Source: RGIG9151 sp963635575
Lineage (GTDB): Bacteria > Bacillota > Clostridia > TANB77 > RGIG9151
DNA length: 40,883 bases
NCBI GenBank assembly: GCA_963635575.1
Contig: CAVHFU010000009.1
Span: 1-40,883, forward strand
Direction of reading: 5' to 3'
Below, piece by piece: positions 16,903 through 25,097 of this stretch; positions within the stretch are counted from its first letter, which is position 1, and the number at the start of each line of letters is the position of its first letter. The notes under the pieces are model-generated. The model was not told the DNA's origin and did not search any database. It worked only from the letters and a program-made list of their open reading frames with translations. The position numbers and the translations under genes are program-made.

Positions 16903-18183
16903 TTATTCTATAACGATTTCTCCATTATCCGTTACTTTTTTTCCTACTCCTATAATTACATCTTTTGCGTTTCCACCTTTATATAAAACCGGTACATATT
17001 GCTCTGAATATCCCTCTCTATATCCTTCTTTAAGACGATTTTCCAATATGGCTTCTATCTTTCTATCCAAAAATCTTTTAGCAAATGCTATTTCATTATT
17101 ATGTGATAACTTTATAAGTTTGTCTGCTCTTTCTTTTTTAACCGACTTTTCAACTTGATTCGGCATCTTAGCGGCCGGAGTCCCTGTTCTTCTTGAATAT
17201 GGGAAAATATGCATTTTGCTTAAATTTATTCTCTTTAGGTATTCATATGTCTCGTTAAATTCTTCTTCATTTTCTCCGGGGAAACCAACAATCACATCAG
17301 TAGTAATAGCAGCATCCGTGAAAGCTTCTCTTATCATATGAACTTTTTCTTCATATTCGCTTGTAGTATACTTTCTATTCATTCTCTTAAGAATAGTATC
17401 GCACCCACTTTGCAAGGATAAATGAAAATGCTTGCAAACTTTATCCAGTTTTCTCATTCTGTCTATGTTCCCTTTAGAAATAAACGATGGTTCTAGAGAA
17501 CCTAATCTAATTCTTCTTATTCCATCAATTTTACTTAGCTCCTCTAACACATCCATTAGATCTTTTCCCTTTGTATCTCTTCCATAAGAAGCTAAATGAA
17601 TACCAATCAAAACAATCTCACTAAAGCCGTCTTTAACCATATTTTCGGCTTCATTTATAACTTCATTAAAATCTCTACTTCTAATCGGACCTCTTACATA
17701 TGGAATTATGCAATATGAACAATATCTGTCACAGCCATCTTGAATTTTTATATATGCACGCGTTCTATCCTCAGATATCACACCATTACTTTCCCAAAAC
17801 TCTCGCTCATTTTTTATATCACTGACATTAACTATTTTTTCGCCACAATATTCATTCAAGATGTTTAATATGTTTTTTCTATCTTCGTTTCCAACAATTA
17901 TATCTGCTCCATCTATTGTCTTGTTGTCTCTAATTATGCCTTGTGCCATACATCCTGTAACTATAACTACGCCATCTTTATTATTGTTCTTGGCTAAATG
18001 AATTATCTGACGAGATTTTTTATCTCCCATAGCAGTTACTGTACAAGTATTAATTACATAAACATCTGCATACCTAGCAAACTCAACTATTTCATATCCG
18101 CCATTTTCAAAAATAGCTTTCATAGAATCTGTTTCATACTGATTAACCTTACAACCCAAGGTATAAAATGCAACTTTTTTCAT
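16903..18183 (-). CDS. mtaB: tRNA t6A37 methylthiotransferase
   Basis: This 426-residue protein has an N-terminal MTTase domain (TLGCKVNQYETD; VINTCTVTAMGDKKSRQ; VTGCMAQ, giving the three cysteines of the second cluster), a radical-SAM core with C-x3-C-x2-C (DGCDRYCSYCIIPYVRG) and a C-terminal TRAM-like region. GCKVNQYE and IPYVRGPIRSR mark MtaB/YqeV rather than MiaB. It converts t6A to ms2t6A at position 37 of tRNAs reading ANN codons. The start is the ATG at 18183 with AAAGGAA upstream; an in-frame alternative 27 bases earlier lies in the region after the preceding terminator and lacks conservation. Confidence 0.93.
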   Translation of the reverse strand: MKKVAFYTLGCKVNQYETDSMKAIFENGGYEIVEFARYADVYVINTCTVTAMGDKKSRQIIHLAKNNNKDGVVIVTGCMAQGIIRDNKTIDGADIIVGNEDRKNILNILNEYCGEKIVNVSDIKNEREFWESNGVISEDRTRAYIKIQDGCDRYCSYCIIPYVRGPIRSRDFNEVINEAENMVKDGFSEIVLIGIHLASYGRDTKGKDLMDVLEELSKIDGIRRIRLGSLEPSFISKGNIDRMRKLDKVCKHFHLSLQSGCDTILKRMNRKYTTSEYEEKVHMIREAFTDAAITTDVIVGFPGENEEEFNETYEYLKRINLSKMHIFPYSRRTGTPAAKMPNQVEKSVKKERADKLIKLSHNNEIAFAKRFLDRKIEAILENRLKEGYREGYSEQYVPVLYKGGNAKDVIIGVGKKVTDNGEIVIE

Positions 18184-18213
18184 ATACTTTATTCCTTTCC
18201 CTTTAGACAAAAC

Positions 18214-18240
18214 AATCCCTCAGTCTTAAACTGAGGGATT
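18214..18240 (-). terminator. Intrinsic terminator of the coiled-coil gene pair
   Basis: AATCCCTCAGT (18214-18224) and ACTGAGGGATT (18230-18240) form a perfect 11-bp stem with a five-base loop. On the minus strand it is followed by TGTTTTG. It lies just past the stop of the 238-residue gene. Confidence 0.75.
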
Positions 18241-18244
18241 AACT

Positions 18245-18961
18245 TTAACCCTTTCTCTTTGCATACCAAACATCTATATTTTCCTTGCCGGTATTTATCT
18301 TCTCTTTATACATGATATCCATATCTCCACCGATTAACGCACAAAATTCACCACTTGCCGTCATAACAGGTATGTAATGTGAATTTTTAGTAAGTTCTAT
18401 TACAAGTAAGTCACTTTCAGGAGAAATTTTCTCTCTAAGCTTTTCAATACTAGGATATCCAACAATCATAGTTTCGCAAAACTTTGTTTGAAGTTCATAT
18501 TTATTAGTATCATTTAACGCTGCATATAAAGTAATCGCAGAATTGGATGTGTTTTTTCCAAGTATTTCTTTGCAATCAGTTTGAGTATAAACTTTACTGT
18601 CTTCTAATGTCATCTTATCATTATAATGTAATTTATTAAAAGAATCTTTTAATTCAGTCGAAGCCACAAACTCAGGAGTAGGAACACTTTCAGTAGATTT
18701 ATAAACTACATTTTTAGTTGAATTCGTACGTTTTGAAGGAATCTTGCTCTTAAGTACAACATTCTTAAAACTCATTACATCCTTTATACTCTTTATTTTA
18801 TCAACTCTATCACTAACTTCTTTATACGAATTATAACCATCTTCAACCTTTTTCGCCATTTCATTTAATGAGAAAAGTTTCTCATTTAACTTACTCTTTT
18901 CTATATTAGCTGAATATATGTTTTCTTTCAATTCATATATTTCATTACGCTTGTTTTTCAT
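18245..18961 (-). CDS. Unrecognised protein with N-terminal coiled coil
   Basis: I do not recognise this 238-residue protein. Residues 1-60 are heptad-rich and charged (KNKRNEIYELKENIYSANIE), predicted coiled coil. Residues 75-100 are a Ser/Thr/Lys-rich linker. The C-terminal half (YIPVMTASGEFCALIGGDMD) looks like a small mixed alpha/beta domain with two cysteines (C134, C163). There is no signal peptide or membrane segment, so it should be cytoplasmic. It starts 12 bases after the preceding coiled-coil gene and ends at a strong terminator, so the two form a closed two-gene unit. The ATG has AGGAGG upstream. Codon use looks like its neighbours. Confidence 0.75.
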   Translation of the reverse strand: MKNKRNEIYELKENIYSANIEKSKLNEKLFSLNEMAKKVEDGYNSYKEVSDRVDKIKSIKDVMSFKNVVLKSKIPSKRTNSTKNVVYKSTESVPTPEFVASTELKDSFNKLHYNDKMTLEDSKVYTQTDCKEILGKNTSNSAITLYAALNDTNKYELQTKFCETMIVGYPSIEKLREKISPESDLLVIELTKNSHYIPVMTASGEFCALIGGDMDIMYKEKINTGKENIDVWYAKRKG

Positions 18962-18973
18962 CTCAAAATCCTC

Positions 18974-19624
18974 CTATGCATTTAATTTTAACTGGTCTTT
19001 TCTAAATACTCTCCTAATCCTATTAACAATAGAATTTTCATGAGTAATAGTTAAATAACGCATAGCGGTAAAAATATTAGAAGTAGCATCCTTAACTTCA
19101 CGGATCTTACTTTCCATGTTTTTAATTTGTGCTTTTCTATCTTTAATCTTGTTATCTATTTCTTCAATATTTTCATATAATGAAGCAATTTCGGAATTAA
19201 CAACTTTCAATTCAGCCTCTTTATTCTCTTTTACATTCTCTAAAATACTCATTATATTTTCTTCAGTAACATACTCATTGCCAAATAAGAATGTAAGATT
19301 ATTTTTATTATCTAAGATAGGGATTATTAATTCATCACAAGCATTCTTTAGGAACGCCAAAGATTCTATAAACTCAGAATATTTACGTAATTTTTCAATT
19401 CCATCAAAAGTAACTTCAAACTTAGCAAATATACCAAATTTAACATGGAACTTTCCACGAATTATGTACTCTTCCTTCCAAGGATTAACCTCTATAAATA
19501 CATATGAACCCGCATAGTGACTAAATAATGATTCTAAATTATTCTTTATTTTAATTTTCTCATAAAATGTGAGAACATTTTCCTCTACTGTATTTTCTAA
19601 AGTTTTATCTTGTGTAGCAAGCAT
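18974..19624 (-). CDS. Unrecognised protein with C-terminal coiled coil
   Basis: I do not recognise this 216-residue protein. Residues 25-115 form an apparent alpha/beta domain (VFIEVNPWKEEYIIRGKFHV). Residues 130-185 are a long charged coiled coil (KEAELKVVNSEIASLYENIE). The tail is basic (RIRRVFRKDQ), which could contact membrane lipids or nucleic acid. No signal peptide is seen. It is the first gene of the pair, with its own promoter at 19649-19677 and GAAAGGATGGG before the ATG. The two products may interact through their coiled coils; that is inference. Confidence 0.75.
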   Translation of the reverse strand: MLATQDKTLENTVEENVLTFYEKIKIKNNLESLFSHYAGSYVFIEVNPWKEEYIIRGKFHVKFGIFAKFEVTFDGIEKLRKYSEFIESLAFLKNACDELIIPILDNKNNLTFLFGNEYVTEENIMSILENVKENKEAELKVVNSEIASLYENIEEIDNKIKDRKAQIKNMESKIREVKDATSNIFTAMRYLTITHENSIVNRIRRVFRKDQLKLNA

Positions 19625-19648
19625 AGTTATCCCATCCTTTCAATATAT

Positions 19649-19677
19649 ATTCTACTTTTTTATACTAACATTTGCAA
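19649..19677 (-). promoter_or_regulatory. Promoter of the coiled-coil gene pair
   Basis: On the minus strand TTGCAA (19672-19677), a 17-base spacer and TAGAAT (19649-19654) precede the ATG by 25 bases. Confidence 0.55.
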
Positions 19678-19780
19678 GTAATTTTAGAAAATATTTGTTG
19701 GAAAATCGTTACTTTTCTAATTGACTATCTATGTGCTAGATAATTAAATATCCCCATAAAGACTATATTTTATAAAACCC

Positions 19781-19814
19781 TAAAAAGAAAAAGGAACGAC
19801 ATTTATCGCCCCTT
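19781..19814 (-). terminator. Probable terminator of gerW
   Basis: On the minus strand AAGG..CGA pairs with TCG..CCTT across a two-base internal loop, followed by TTTCTTTTT. The stem is short and imperfect. The left arm contains AAGGGGCGATAAAT, also found near 25038-25053. Confidence 0.5.
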
Positions 19815-19831
19815 ATAAAACATATATCATA

Positions 19832-20275
19832 CTAATCCTCTATGTCTTCCGAAACATAAACTGCTCCGTTTTTGCCTTCATACTTTTTTTCATTTTTATT
19901 TTTATCATCATCTTTAGATATTAACTCCTGAAGCTTATTTAATAACTCAGGTATATAATCAACTAGCTTGTCCGTAACAGAAGGCTGATCAGCAGGAATG
20001 AACTTAACTTGGTCACTTGAAGCAACTAAAAATCCAACAGGATGTATAGTTACACCCGCTCCGCTACCTCCACCGAAAGGCAATTGCTTTTCCGTCGCAT
20101 TTCCAAACTCACTTCCACCGGCAGCAAATCCAAATGAAACTTTAGAAATAGGAATAATTGTAGTACCTCCCGGAATAGTAACAGGATTTCCAACAATCGT
20201 ATTTACATCAACCATTTCTTTAATATTACTCATAGACGCAGCCATTAAGCTATCAATCGGATGTTCATTATTCAT
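19832..20275 (-). CDS. ytfJ: GerW/YtfJ-family sporulation protein
   Basis: The 147-residue product has the conserved GerW core: HPIDSLMAASMSNIKEMVDV, then VGNPVTIPGGTTIIPISKVS, a glycine-rich FGFAAGGSEF, PFGGGSGAGVTIHPVGFLV and a charged tail. In Bacillus subtilis GerW is a spore protein needed for efficient germination with some nutrients; its biochemical role is unclear. It starts one base after the DUF2953 gene ends, a pairing seen in many spore formers. It is the last gene of the recA-to-gerW run. Confidence 0.92.
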   Translation of the reverse strand: MNNEHPIDSLMAASMSNIKEMVDVNTIVGNPVTIPGGTTIIPISKVSFGFAAGGSEFGNATEKQLPFGGGSGAGVTIHPVGFLVASSDQVKFIPADQPSVTDKLVDYIPELLNKLQELISKDDDKNKNEKKYEGKNGAVYVSEDIED

Positions 20276-20276
20276 T

Positions 20277-20867
20277 TTACTTTCCTCCCTCTTTTATATA
20301 TGCTATCAATAGTTTAACAACATATTTCGCTTTTATTCTAATTTTAACAGAAGCCTCAAGTTTAACTCCATTTCCGCTATATCCGGGGAAAATTTTATAG
20401 TTCACAGGGCCATCAATGTTGTCCTTATACTTACCAAGTACCATACTTATAATAGCATTTATAGCTCCTGAGCCTATCGCTGACAATGACGCATTATTAA
20501 AATCTAAGCAAAGATTTAAATTAGCATTTTCCAAATAAATTTTACTAAAATCAAACTTCTTAATAGCGTTTGGAATTTTATCTGATTTATTTACTTCCTT
20601 TTTGGCATACTCAATAGGGTCAGCCTTGCTCTTTATTAAGTAATTAACCACCATATCAATTTTCTCTTTTATACTCTGCTTTTTACCTTCACCTTTTATA
20701 TCTTTTTTCAGCACAAAAACCGGTATAAAAGAAAATGCGTATATTTTAACTTTTACTCTATTACAATCAGATACGTTATCAAATTCTACATACACCCTTA
20801 TAGTCGTTAAAACAAAAAGCAGAATAATTATTAATAAAACTGCCAACACAGTAAGAAATATCGCCAT
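20277..20867 (-). CDS. DUF2953 membrane-anchored protein
   Basis: This 196-residue protein has one N-terminal hydrophobic helix (residues 3-24), then a beta-rich region starting RVYVEFDNVSDCNRVKVKIYAF and a lysine-rich middle, ending with a hydrophobic amphipathic stretch. This pattern and the position directly before ytfJ are typical of DUF2953 proteins. They are confined largely to spore formers and have no assigned reaction. The first codons code for the membrane helix, and GAGGAGAGAAG precedes the ATG. It probably shares sporulation-linked expression with gerW; this is inferred from context only. Confidence 0.8.
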   Translation of the reverse strand: MAIFLTVLAVLLIIILLFVLTTIRVYVEFDNVSDCNRVKVKIYAFSFIPVFVLKKDIKGEGKKQSIKEKIDMVVNYLIKSKADPIEYAKKEVNKSDKIPNAIKKFDFSKIYLENANLNLCLDFNNASLSAIGSGAINAIISMVLGKYKDNIDGPVNYKIFPGYSGNGVKLEASVKIRIKAKYVVKLLIAYIKEGGK

Positions 20868-20918
20868 ACTTCTTCTCTCCTCTACTATGCTAAATATCGG
20901 TAATCTTTCTTTTTTTCT

Positions 20919-21467
20919 TTATAGGGTTTTTTGTACTTCTTCCTCGGCTGGAATTTCAAAATTAGCAAGTGGAGGTAAGTCCTCTAGGCTTGAATATCCG
21001 AACTTTCTTAAAAACTCCTCAGTTGTAGAATATAGAAGCGGTCTTCCCGGCAAATCTGCCCTACCTATATCTTCTATCAAACCAAATTCAGCCAATGTAG
21101 ATACCGCATGGTCTGAATTCACACCTCTTATTTTTTCAATTTCTATCCTAGTAACAGGTTGCTTATATGCTATAATCGCCAAAGTTTCCATAGCAGACTG
21201 GGAAAGGTTCTTCTTAGGCTTTTGCTCTTGAAGTTTTCTTATATATTGATGATACTGTGGCTTTGTGCACATTTGAAAACCTTTATCAATCTCCCTTATA
21301 GTAACCGGCCTATTTTCTTCATCAAACTTTACATTTATATTTTTTATTAATTCTTTAATTGTTTTTCCATCTACATTTAATATTTCCGCCATATCTTCAA
21401 TTTTAACCGCATTACCGGATGCAAACAACATTGCTTCTATTATTGATTCCTTTTCATCTAAATACAT
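20919..21467 (-). CDS. scpB: Segregation and condensation protein B
   Basis: This 182-residue ScpB is made of two winged-helix domains (KESIIEAMLFASGNAVKIED; then SQSAMETLAIIAYKQPVTRI with the GRPLLYSTTEEFLRKFG signature). It dimerises and, with ScpA, binds the SMC ATPase to form the chromosome-condensing complex. I set the start at the ATG at 21467, nine bases after AGGA. An ATG at 21476 is too close to that site. It follows scpA by about a dozen bases. Confidence 0.93.
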   Translation of the reverse strand: MYLDEKESIIEAMLFASGNAVKIEDMAEILNVDGKTIKELIKNINVKFDEENRPVTIREIDKGFQMCTKPQYHQYIRKLQEQKPKKNLSQSAMETLAIIAYKQPVTRIEIEKIRGVNSDHAVSTLAEFGLIEDIGRADLPGRPLLYSTTEEFLRKFGYSSLEDLPPLANFEIPAEEEVQKTL

Positions 21468-21478
21468 TATTATCATTC

Positions 21479-22360
21479 CTATTCCTTTGTTTTTTTGAGA
21501 CTAATGTCCCCAAAATTATATTCTTGTTCTATGCTTATACGCGAAGCCCTATTTAGTTCAAGCATCGCCATAAATGCAGTTATAACTTCAATTTTACTCT
21601 TCTTCTCTATATTAAACATTTTATTAAAAACTACCTTACCATTTTTTAATATTCCCCTTAATATATCTTTTATCTTACTCCTTACAGTCACTTTTTCACT
21701 TTCTATAAGTCGATTCACATCACTTGCCCTATGATTTATTTTATTCATATTATCAGTTGCAATTTTCATAAACATATTAGGCAACAAGTCATTTGGATAT
21801 TCCTTTTCAAGTTTTGGACGTGCTTTATCAAAAGTAATTTTTTCCGGTACCTTGTAATGAAGTAACGAAAACTTTTCATTATTAAGCTTTAGGGCTTCAG
21901 TAGCCTCCTTTATCTTTTTGTACTCAATAATTCGTAAAATAAGTTCTTCCTTCATATCCTCTTCAGATTCTTCATCCTCGTCGTTTTCTACCGGAAGTAA
22001 AATTTTAGACTTCATATATAGCAAATTAGATGCCATAATCAAGAAATCTCCGGTTACCTCCAGGCTCATTTCTTGCATAGAATTAATATATGCCACATAC
22101 TGGTCTGTAATTTCGCTTATTGAAATATCATATATATTCATTTTATTCTTTGCTATCAAATGACACAACAAGTCAAGAGGTCCTTCAAAATTTTCAATCT
22201 TAATCTTATACTTATTTGTCTCCGAATTTAATTCTACCAAAGTATTCNNNNNNNNNNNNNNNNNNNNNNNNNNNNNNNNNNNNNNNNNNNNNNNNNNNNN
22301 NNNNNNNNNNNNNNNNNNNNNNNNNNNNNNNNNNNNNNNNNNNNNNNNNNNNGTATTCAT
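21479..22360 (-). CDS. scpA: Segregation and condensation protein A (contains a run of N)
   Basis: This is the kleisin subunit of the SMC-ScpAB condensin. The N-terminal SMC-binding part reads YKIKIENFEGPLDLLCHLIA. The middle has the conserved DLLPNMF and acidic linker, and the C-terminus is a winged helix (VITAFMAMLELNRASRISIE). An unresolved 105-base N run follows the first two codons. The six bases GAATAC occur on both sides of the gap. Joining at that overlap would remove 111 bases (37 codons) and give a normal 256-residue ScpA starting MNTLVELNSE. GGGGAA lies seven bases before the ATG. Confidence 0.92.
   Translation of the reverse strand: MNXXXXXXXXXXXXXXXXXXXXXXXXXXXXXXXXXXXXNTLVELNSETNKYKIKIENFEGPLDLLCHLIAKNKMNIYDISISEITDQYVAYINSMQEMSLEVTGDFLIMASNLLYMKSKILLPVENDEDEESEEDMKEELILRIIEYKKIKEATEALKLNNEKFSLLHYKVPEKITFDKARPKLEKEYPNDLLPNMFMKIATDNMNKINHRASDVNRLIESEKVTVRSKIKDILRGILKNGKVVFNKMFNIEKKSKIEVITAFMAMLELNRASRISIEQEYNFGDISLKKTKE
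22248..22352. other. Run of 105 N (scaffold gap)
   Basis: Unknown bases near the 5' end of scpA. Both flanks carry GTATTC on the plus strand, so the neighbouring contigs may in fact overlap by six bases. Confidence 1.
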
Positions 22361-22361
22361 T

Positions 22362-23225
22362 TTATTCCCCTAATTCAAGCATATGATTTGAGTCCTTTAT
22401 ATAAAGTGATGCCGTTATTTTTTGAATAATCATAAAAAATTGTTCTCTAACTTTTTGGGCATTTTCTTCTACTTCTTCATGAGAAAGCTCATAATTTAAT
22501 ATGCCCGCTGCCATATTAGTTATACAAGATAATGCTAAAACCCTAAGTCCGCAATGATGAGCTATAATAGCTTCCGGAACTGTAGACATTCCGACAGCAT
22601 CAGCCCCTAACGTTCTGAGCATCTTAATTTCAGCCGGAGTCTCATAATTCGGTCCTTGAAGATAGGCATAAACTCCCTCATTAATAGGCAAAGCTATCTC
22701 ACGTGCAATATCATACATCAAATTTATCAATTTCTTATCATAAACATTAGTCATATCCGGAAATCTAGTTCCAAACTCATCATAATTCTTACCTCTTAGT
22801 GGTGAAACACCTGACAAATTCATATGGTCATTTATTATCATAAAATCACCAGGCACATAATTTAAATTAATGCCACCGGCCGAATTGGTAAGTATTAAAT
22901 TTTTAACCCCCAATTTATAAAACACTCTTATCGGGAAGGTTATCTGTTCCATATCATATCCTTCGTAATAATGTGCTCTTCCATTCATAACAAGAACAGG
23001 TGCATAATTTATATGTCCATATACTAGCTCTCCGACATGTTCCTTAACAGTAGTTACTGGGAAATGAGGTATCTCACTAAATGGGATTACTTTCTTATCA
23101 TCCATTTTTTCAACTATACTATTTAAGCATGAATCAAGTATTATCGCCGTTTCAGGGATAGGATCTCTTATCCTTGCATTAATATAGCTTACTGCCTCTA
23201 AATATCTTTCGTAATAAAACATCAT
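22362..23225 (-). CDS. punA: Purine nucleoside phosphorylase, with altered phosphate loop
   Basis: This is a 287-residue trimeric-PNP-family protein that should split inosine and guanosine with phosphate. Conserved elements are MNGRAHYYEGY (R83, H85, phosphate), NSAGGI, QGPNYETPAE (active-site Glu), VGMSTVPEA and ITNMAAG (base-binding Asn). The glycine-rich phosphate loop near residue 30, normally LGSGLG, reads LDSCLN: serine remains but all three glycines are replaced. This may alter phosphate binding or specificity. Two adjacent ATG codons could start it; GAGGTAATA precedes the first. It sits between recX and scpA. Confidence 0.88.
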   Translation of the reverse strand: MMFYYERYLEAVSYINARIRDPIPETAIILDSCLNSIVEKMDDKKVIPFSEIPHFPVTTVKEHVGELVYGHINYAPVLVMNGRAHYYEGYDMEQITFPIRVFYKLGVKNLILTNSAGGINLNYVPGDFMIINDHMNLSGVSPLRGKNYDEFGTRFPDMTNVYDKKLINLMYDIAREIALPINEGVYAYLQGPNYETPAEIKMLRTLGADAVGMSTVPEAIIAHHCGLRVLALSCITNMAAGILNYELSHEEVEENAQKVREQFFMIIQKITASLYIKDSNHMLELGE

Positions 23226-23232
23226 TATTACC

Positions 23233-23688
23233 TCACTTAAATTCTTTAATTACTTTTAATACTTCCTCTAAGGAAAAGCCTTTCCGCACACAATATGCAA
23301 TTATTTTATTCTTTTCCTCAAAAGATAAGTCATTACTAAATTTTTTCTTTACAAGTAGTTTCTCTATTGCGTCAAAATCGCTAAAGCCTACCACTTCAAG
23401 ATATTTTTCTATAATTTGACCATCAATACCTTTATTTTTCAGTTTTAATTTTATCATACTTTTTGAAATTTTTTTACTTTTTTTATTACTTTCAATAAAT
23501 TTTTTTGTATATTCTTCATCATTTATATATTCTAATTGTTCTAAATCAGCTATAACTCGATTTATAATCTCAGTGCTAAATCCGAGTTCTAGCAGTTTAT
23601 CATAAATTTCTTTACTTGTTCTCATTTTATACATTATGTACTTTATTGCTCTATACCGAGCATTTATATATTCAGATGTCTTTTCCAT
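23233..23688 (-). CDS. recX: RecA regulatory protein RecX
   Basis: A 151-residue protein of three tandem three-helix repeats typical of RecX: ARYRAIKYIMYKMRTSKEIY and DLEQLEYINDEEYTKKFIES near the start, then KLKNKGIDGQIIEKYL and the C-terminal CVRKGFSLEEVLKVI. RecX binds and modulates RecA filaments. It lies 59 bases after recA, across a GC-rich hairpin, so its level probably depends on read-through. GGGGG lies before the ATG. The protein is shorter than the ~265-residue Bacillus form but within the family's range. Confidence 0.9.
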   Translation of the reverse strand: MEKTSEYINARYRAIKYIMYKMRTSKEIYDKLLELGFSTEIINRVIADLEQLEYINDEEYTKKFIESNKKSKKISKSMIKLKLKNKGIDGQIIEKYLEVVGFSDFDAIEKLLVKKKFSNDLSFEEKNKIIAYCVRKGFSLEEVLKVIKEFK

Positions 23689-23712
23689 ATTTACCCCCGC
23701 CTAAAAGAAAGC

Positions 23713-23732
23713 AGGTGGGGTTTCCCCCACCT
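23713..23732 (-). terminator. GC-rich hairpin between recA and recX
   Basis: AGGTGGGG pairs perfectly with CCCCACCT around a four-base loop. On the minus strand it is followed by GCTTTCTTTT, a weak T-tract. Partial termination would lower recX relative to recA. Confidence 0.6.
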
Positions 23733-23747
23733 ACCACTGTATTTATA

Positions 23748-24803
23748 CTATTCTTCTGTTTCGTTATTTTCCTCTATTTCATTCCCTAAACTGCTTGCAA
23801 AAGCTTCATTAAAATTAGCTCTTACTTTCTTTTCAATTTCTTCCATAAGTTTAGGATTATCTTTTAAATATTGCTTAGCATTATCTCTACCTTGAGCAAG
23901 TCTTTGACCCTCATAAGAGAACCAAGCACCGCTTTTATTTATAATATCTAAGTTTGATGCAATATCTAAGATATTTCCCTCTTTAGATATACCTTCTCCG
24001 TACATTATATCAAATTCAGCTTCTCTAAAAGGAGGAGCCACTTTATTTTTAACAACTTTAACTTTAGTTCTGTTTCCTATAACCTGATCAGCCCTTTTTA
24101 AAGTTTCAACCTTTCTAACATCTAATCTTACTGAAGAGTAGAATTTTAAAGCCCTACCACCGGGCGTAGTTTCAGGATTTCCAAACATAATTCCAACTTT
24201 TTCTCTTAATTGGTTAATGAAAATAACAGTAGTTTTAGATTTATTAATTACACCGGTTAACTTTCTTAATGCTTGTGACATAAGTCTCGCTTGAAGTCCT
24301 ACGAAAGCGTCACCCATTTCACCATCTATTTCAGCTTTTGGAACTAATGCGGCAACGGAGTCTACAACTACTACATCAACCGCCCCACTTCGTACTAAGG
24401 CTTCACAAATCTCTAAGGCCTGTTCGCCTGTATCCGGTTGTGAAACAATTAAGTTATCTATATTAACTCCCAATTTTTTAGCATACACAGGGTCTAACGC
24501 ATGCTCAGCATCTATAAACGCAGCCTCTCCGCCCATCTTTTGAGCCTCGGCAATTACATGTAAAGCGACAGTAGTTTTACCAGAAGACTCAGGTCCAAAG
24601 ATTTCTACTACTCTTCCTCTAGGAACACCACCTATGCCAAGTGCAATATCTAAACTAAGTGAGCCAGTGGGAATAGCTTCTACGTTCATATTAGAAACTT
24701 CTCCTAATTTCATTACAGCTCCTTTCCCAAATTGTTTTTCAATTTGAGCCATAGCGGCTTCTAATGCTTTTTTTCTTTCTTCGTTAACTGTATTATTAGC
24801 CAT
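23748..24803 (-). CDS. recA: RecA recombinase
   Basis: This 351-residue RecA has the Walker A motif GPESSGKTT, Walker B VVVVDSVAALVPKAEI, the L1 and L2 loops (INQLREKVGIMFGNPETTPG and following) and an acidic C-terminal tail (EIEENNETEE). It forms filaments on single-stranded DNA for homologous recombination and triggers LexA self-cleavage. The ATG has GGAGG upstream. A consensus promoter and an SOS box lie in front, so it is under LexA control. It leads the recA-recX-punA-scpAB-DUF2953-gerW run. Confidence 0.97.
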   Translation of the reverse strand: MANNTVNEERKKALEAAMAQIEKQFGKGAVMKLGEVSNMNVEAIPTGSLSLDIALGIGGVPRGRVVEIFGPESSGKTTVALHVIAEAQKMGGEAAFIDAEHALDPVYAKKLGVNIDNLIVSQPDTGEQALEICEALVRSGAVDVVVVDSVAALVPKAEIDGEMGDAFVGLQARLMSQALRKLTGVINKSKTTVIFINQLREKVGIMFGNPETTPGGRALKFYSSVRLDVRKVETLKRADQVIGNRTKVKVVKNKVAPPFREAEFDIMYGEGISKEGNILDIASNLDIINKSGAWFSYEGQRLAQGRDNAKQYLKDNPKLMEEIEKKVRANFNEAFASSLGNEIEENNETEE

Positions 24804-24847
24804 AGTATCCTCCGTTCTGACGCATGTCAGTAATAATCATTCACATT

Positions 24848-24859
24848 GAACATTTGTTC
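24848..24859. promoter_or_regulatory. LexA (SOS) box at recA
   Basis: GAACATTTGTTC fits the Gram-positive SOS operator GAAC-N4-GTTC exactly. It lies just downstream of the -10, over the expected transcription start. Confidence 0.88.
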
Positions 24860-24866
24860 TAAAAAG

Positions 24867-24895
24867 ATTATATTTTTATTTTTTCAGTTTGTCAA
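24867..24895 (-). promoter_or_regulatory. Consensus sigma-A promoter of recA
   Basis: On the minus strand TTGACA (24890-24895), exactly 17 bases and TATAAT (24867-24872): full consensus. Confidence 0.88.
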
Positions 24896-25000
24896 TATTT
24901 TTTCGAAAAAATTTTCGCTTTATTTGACTACATTTTTAATTTATATTAATTTTAATTTAAAAGCAATACATTTTTCACCTTAATTTTAACTATTTAAATA

Positions 25001-25044
25001 GAAAAAAGCCAATAAATCAAGGACTATTATTTTCCCTTATTTAT
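25001..25044 (-). terminator. Intrinsic terminator downstream of the SLH gene
   Basis: On the minus strand ATAAATAAGG pairs with CCTTGATTTAT (one bulged G), followed by TGGCTTTTTTC. It lies about 55 bases after the SLH stop codon. Confidence 0.6.
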
Positions 25045-25097
25045 CGCCCCTTTTCGACATCTAAAACCGCAAACATTAGCAATCAATTAAAGTACTT

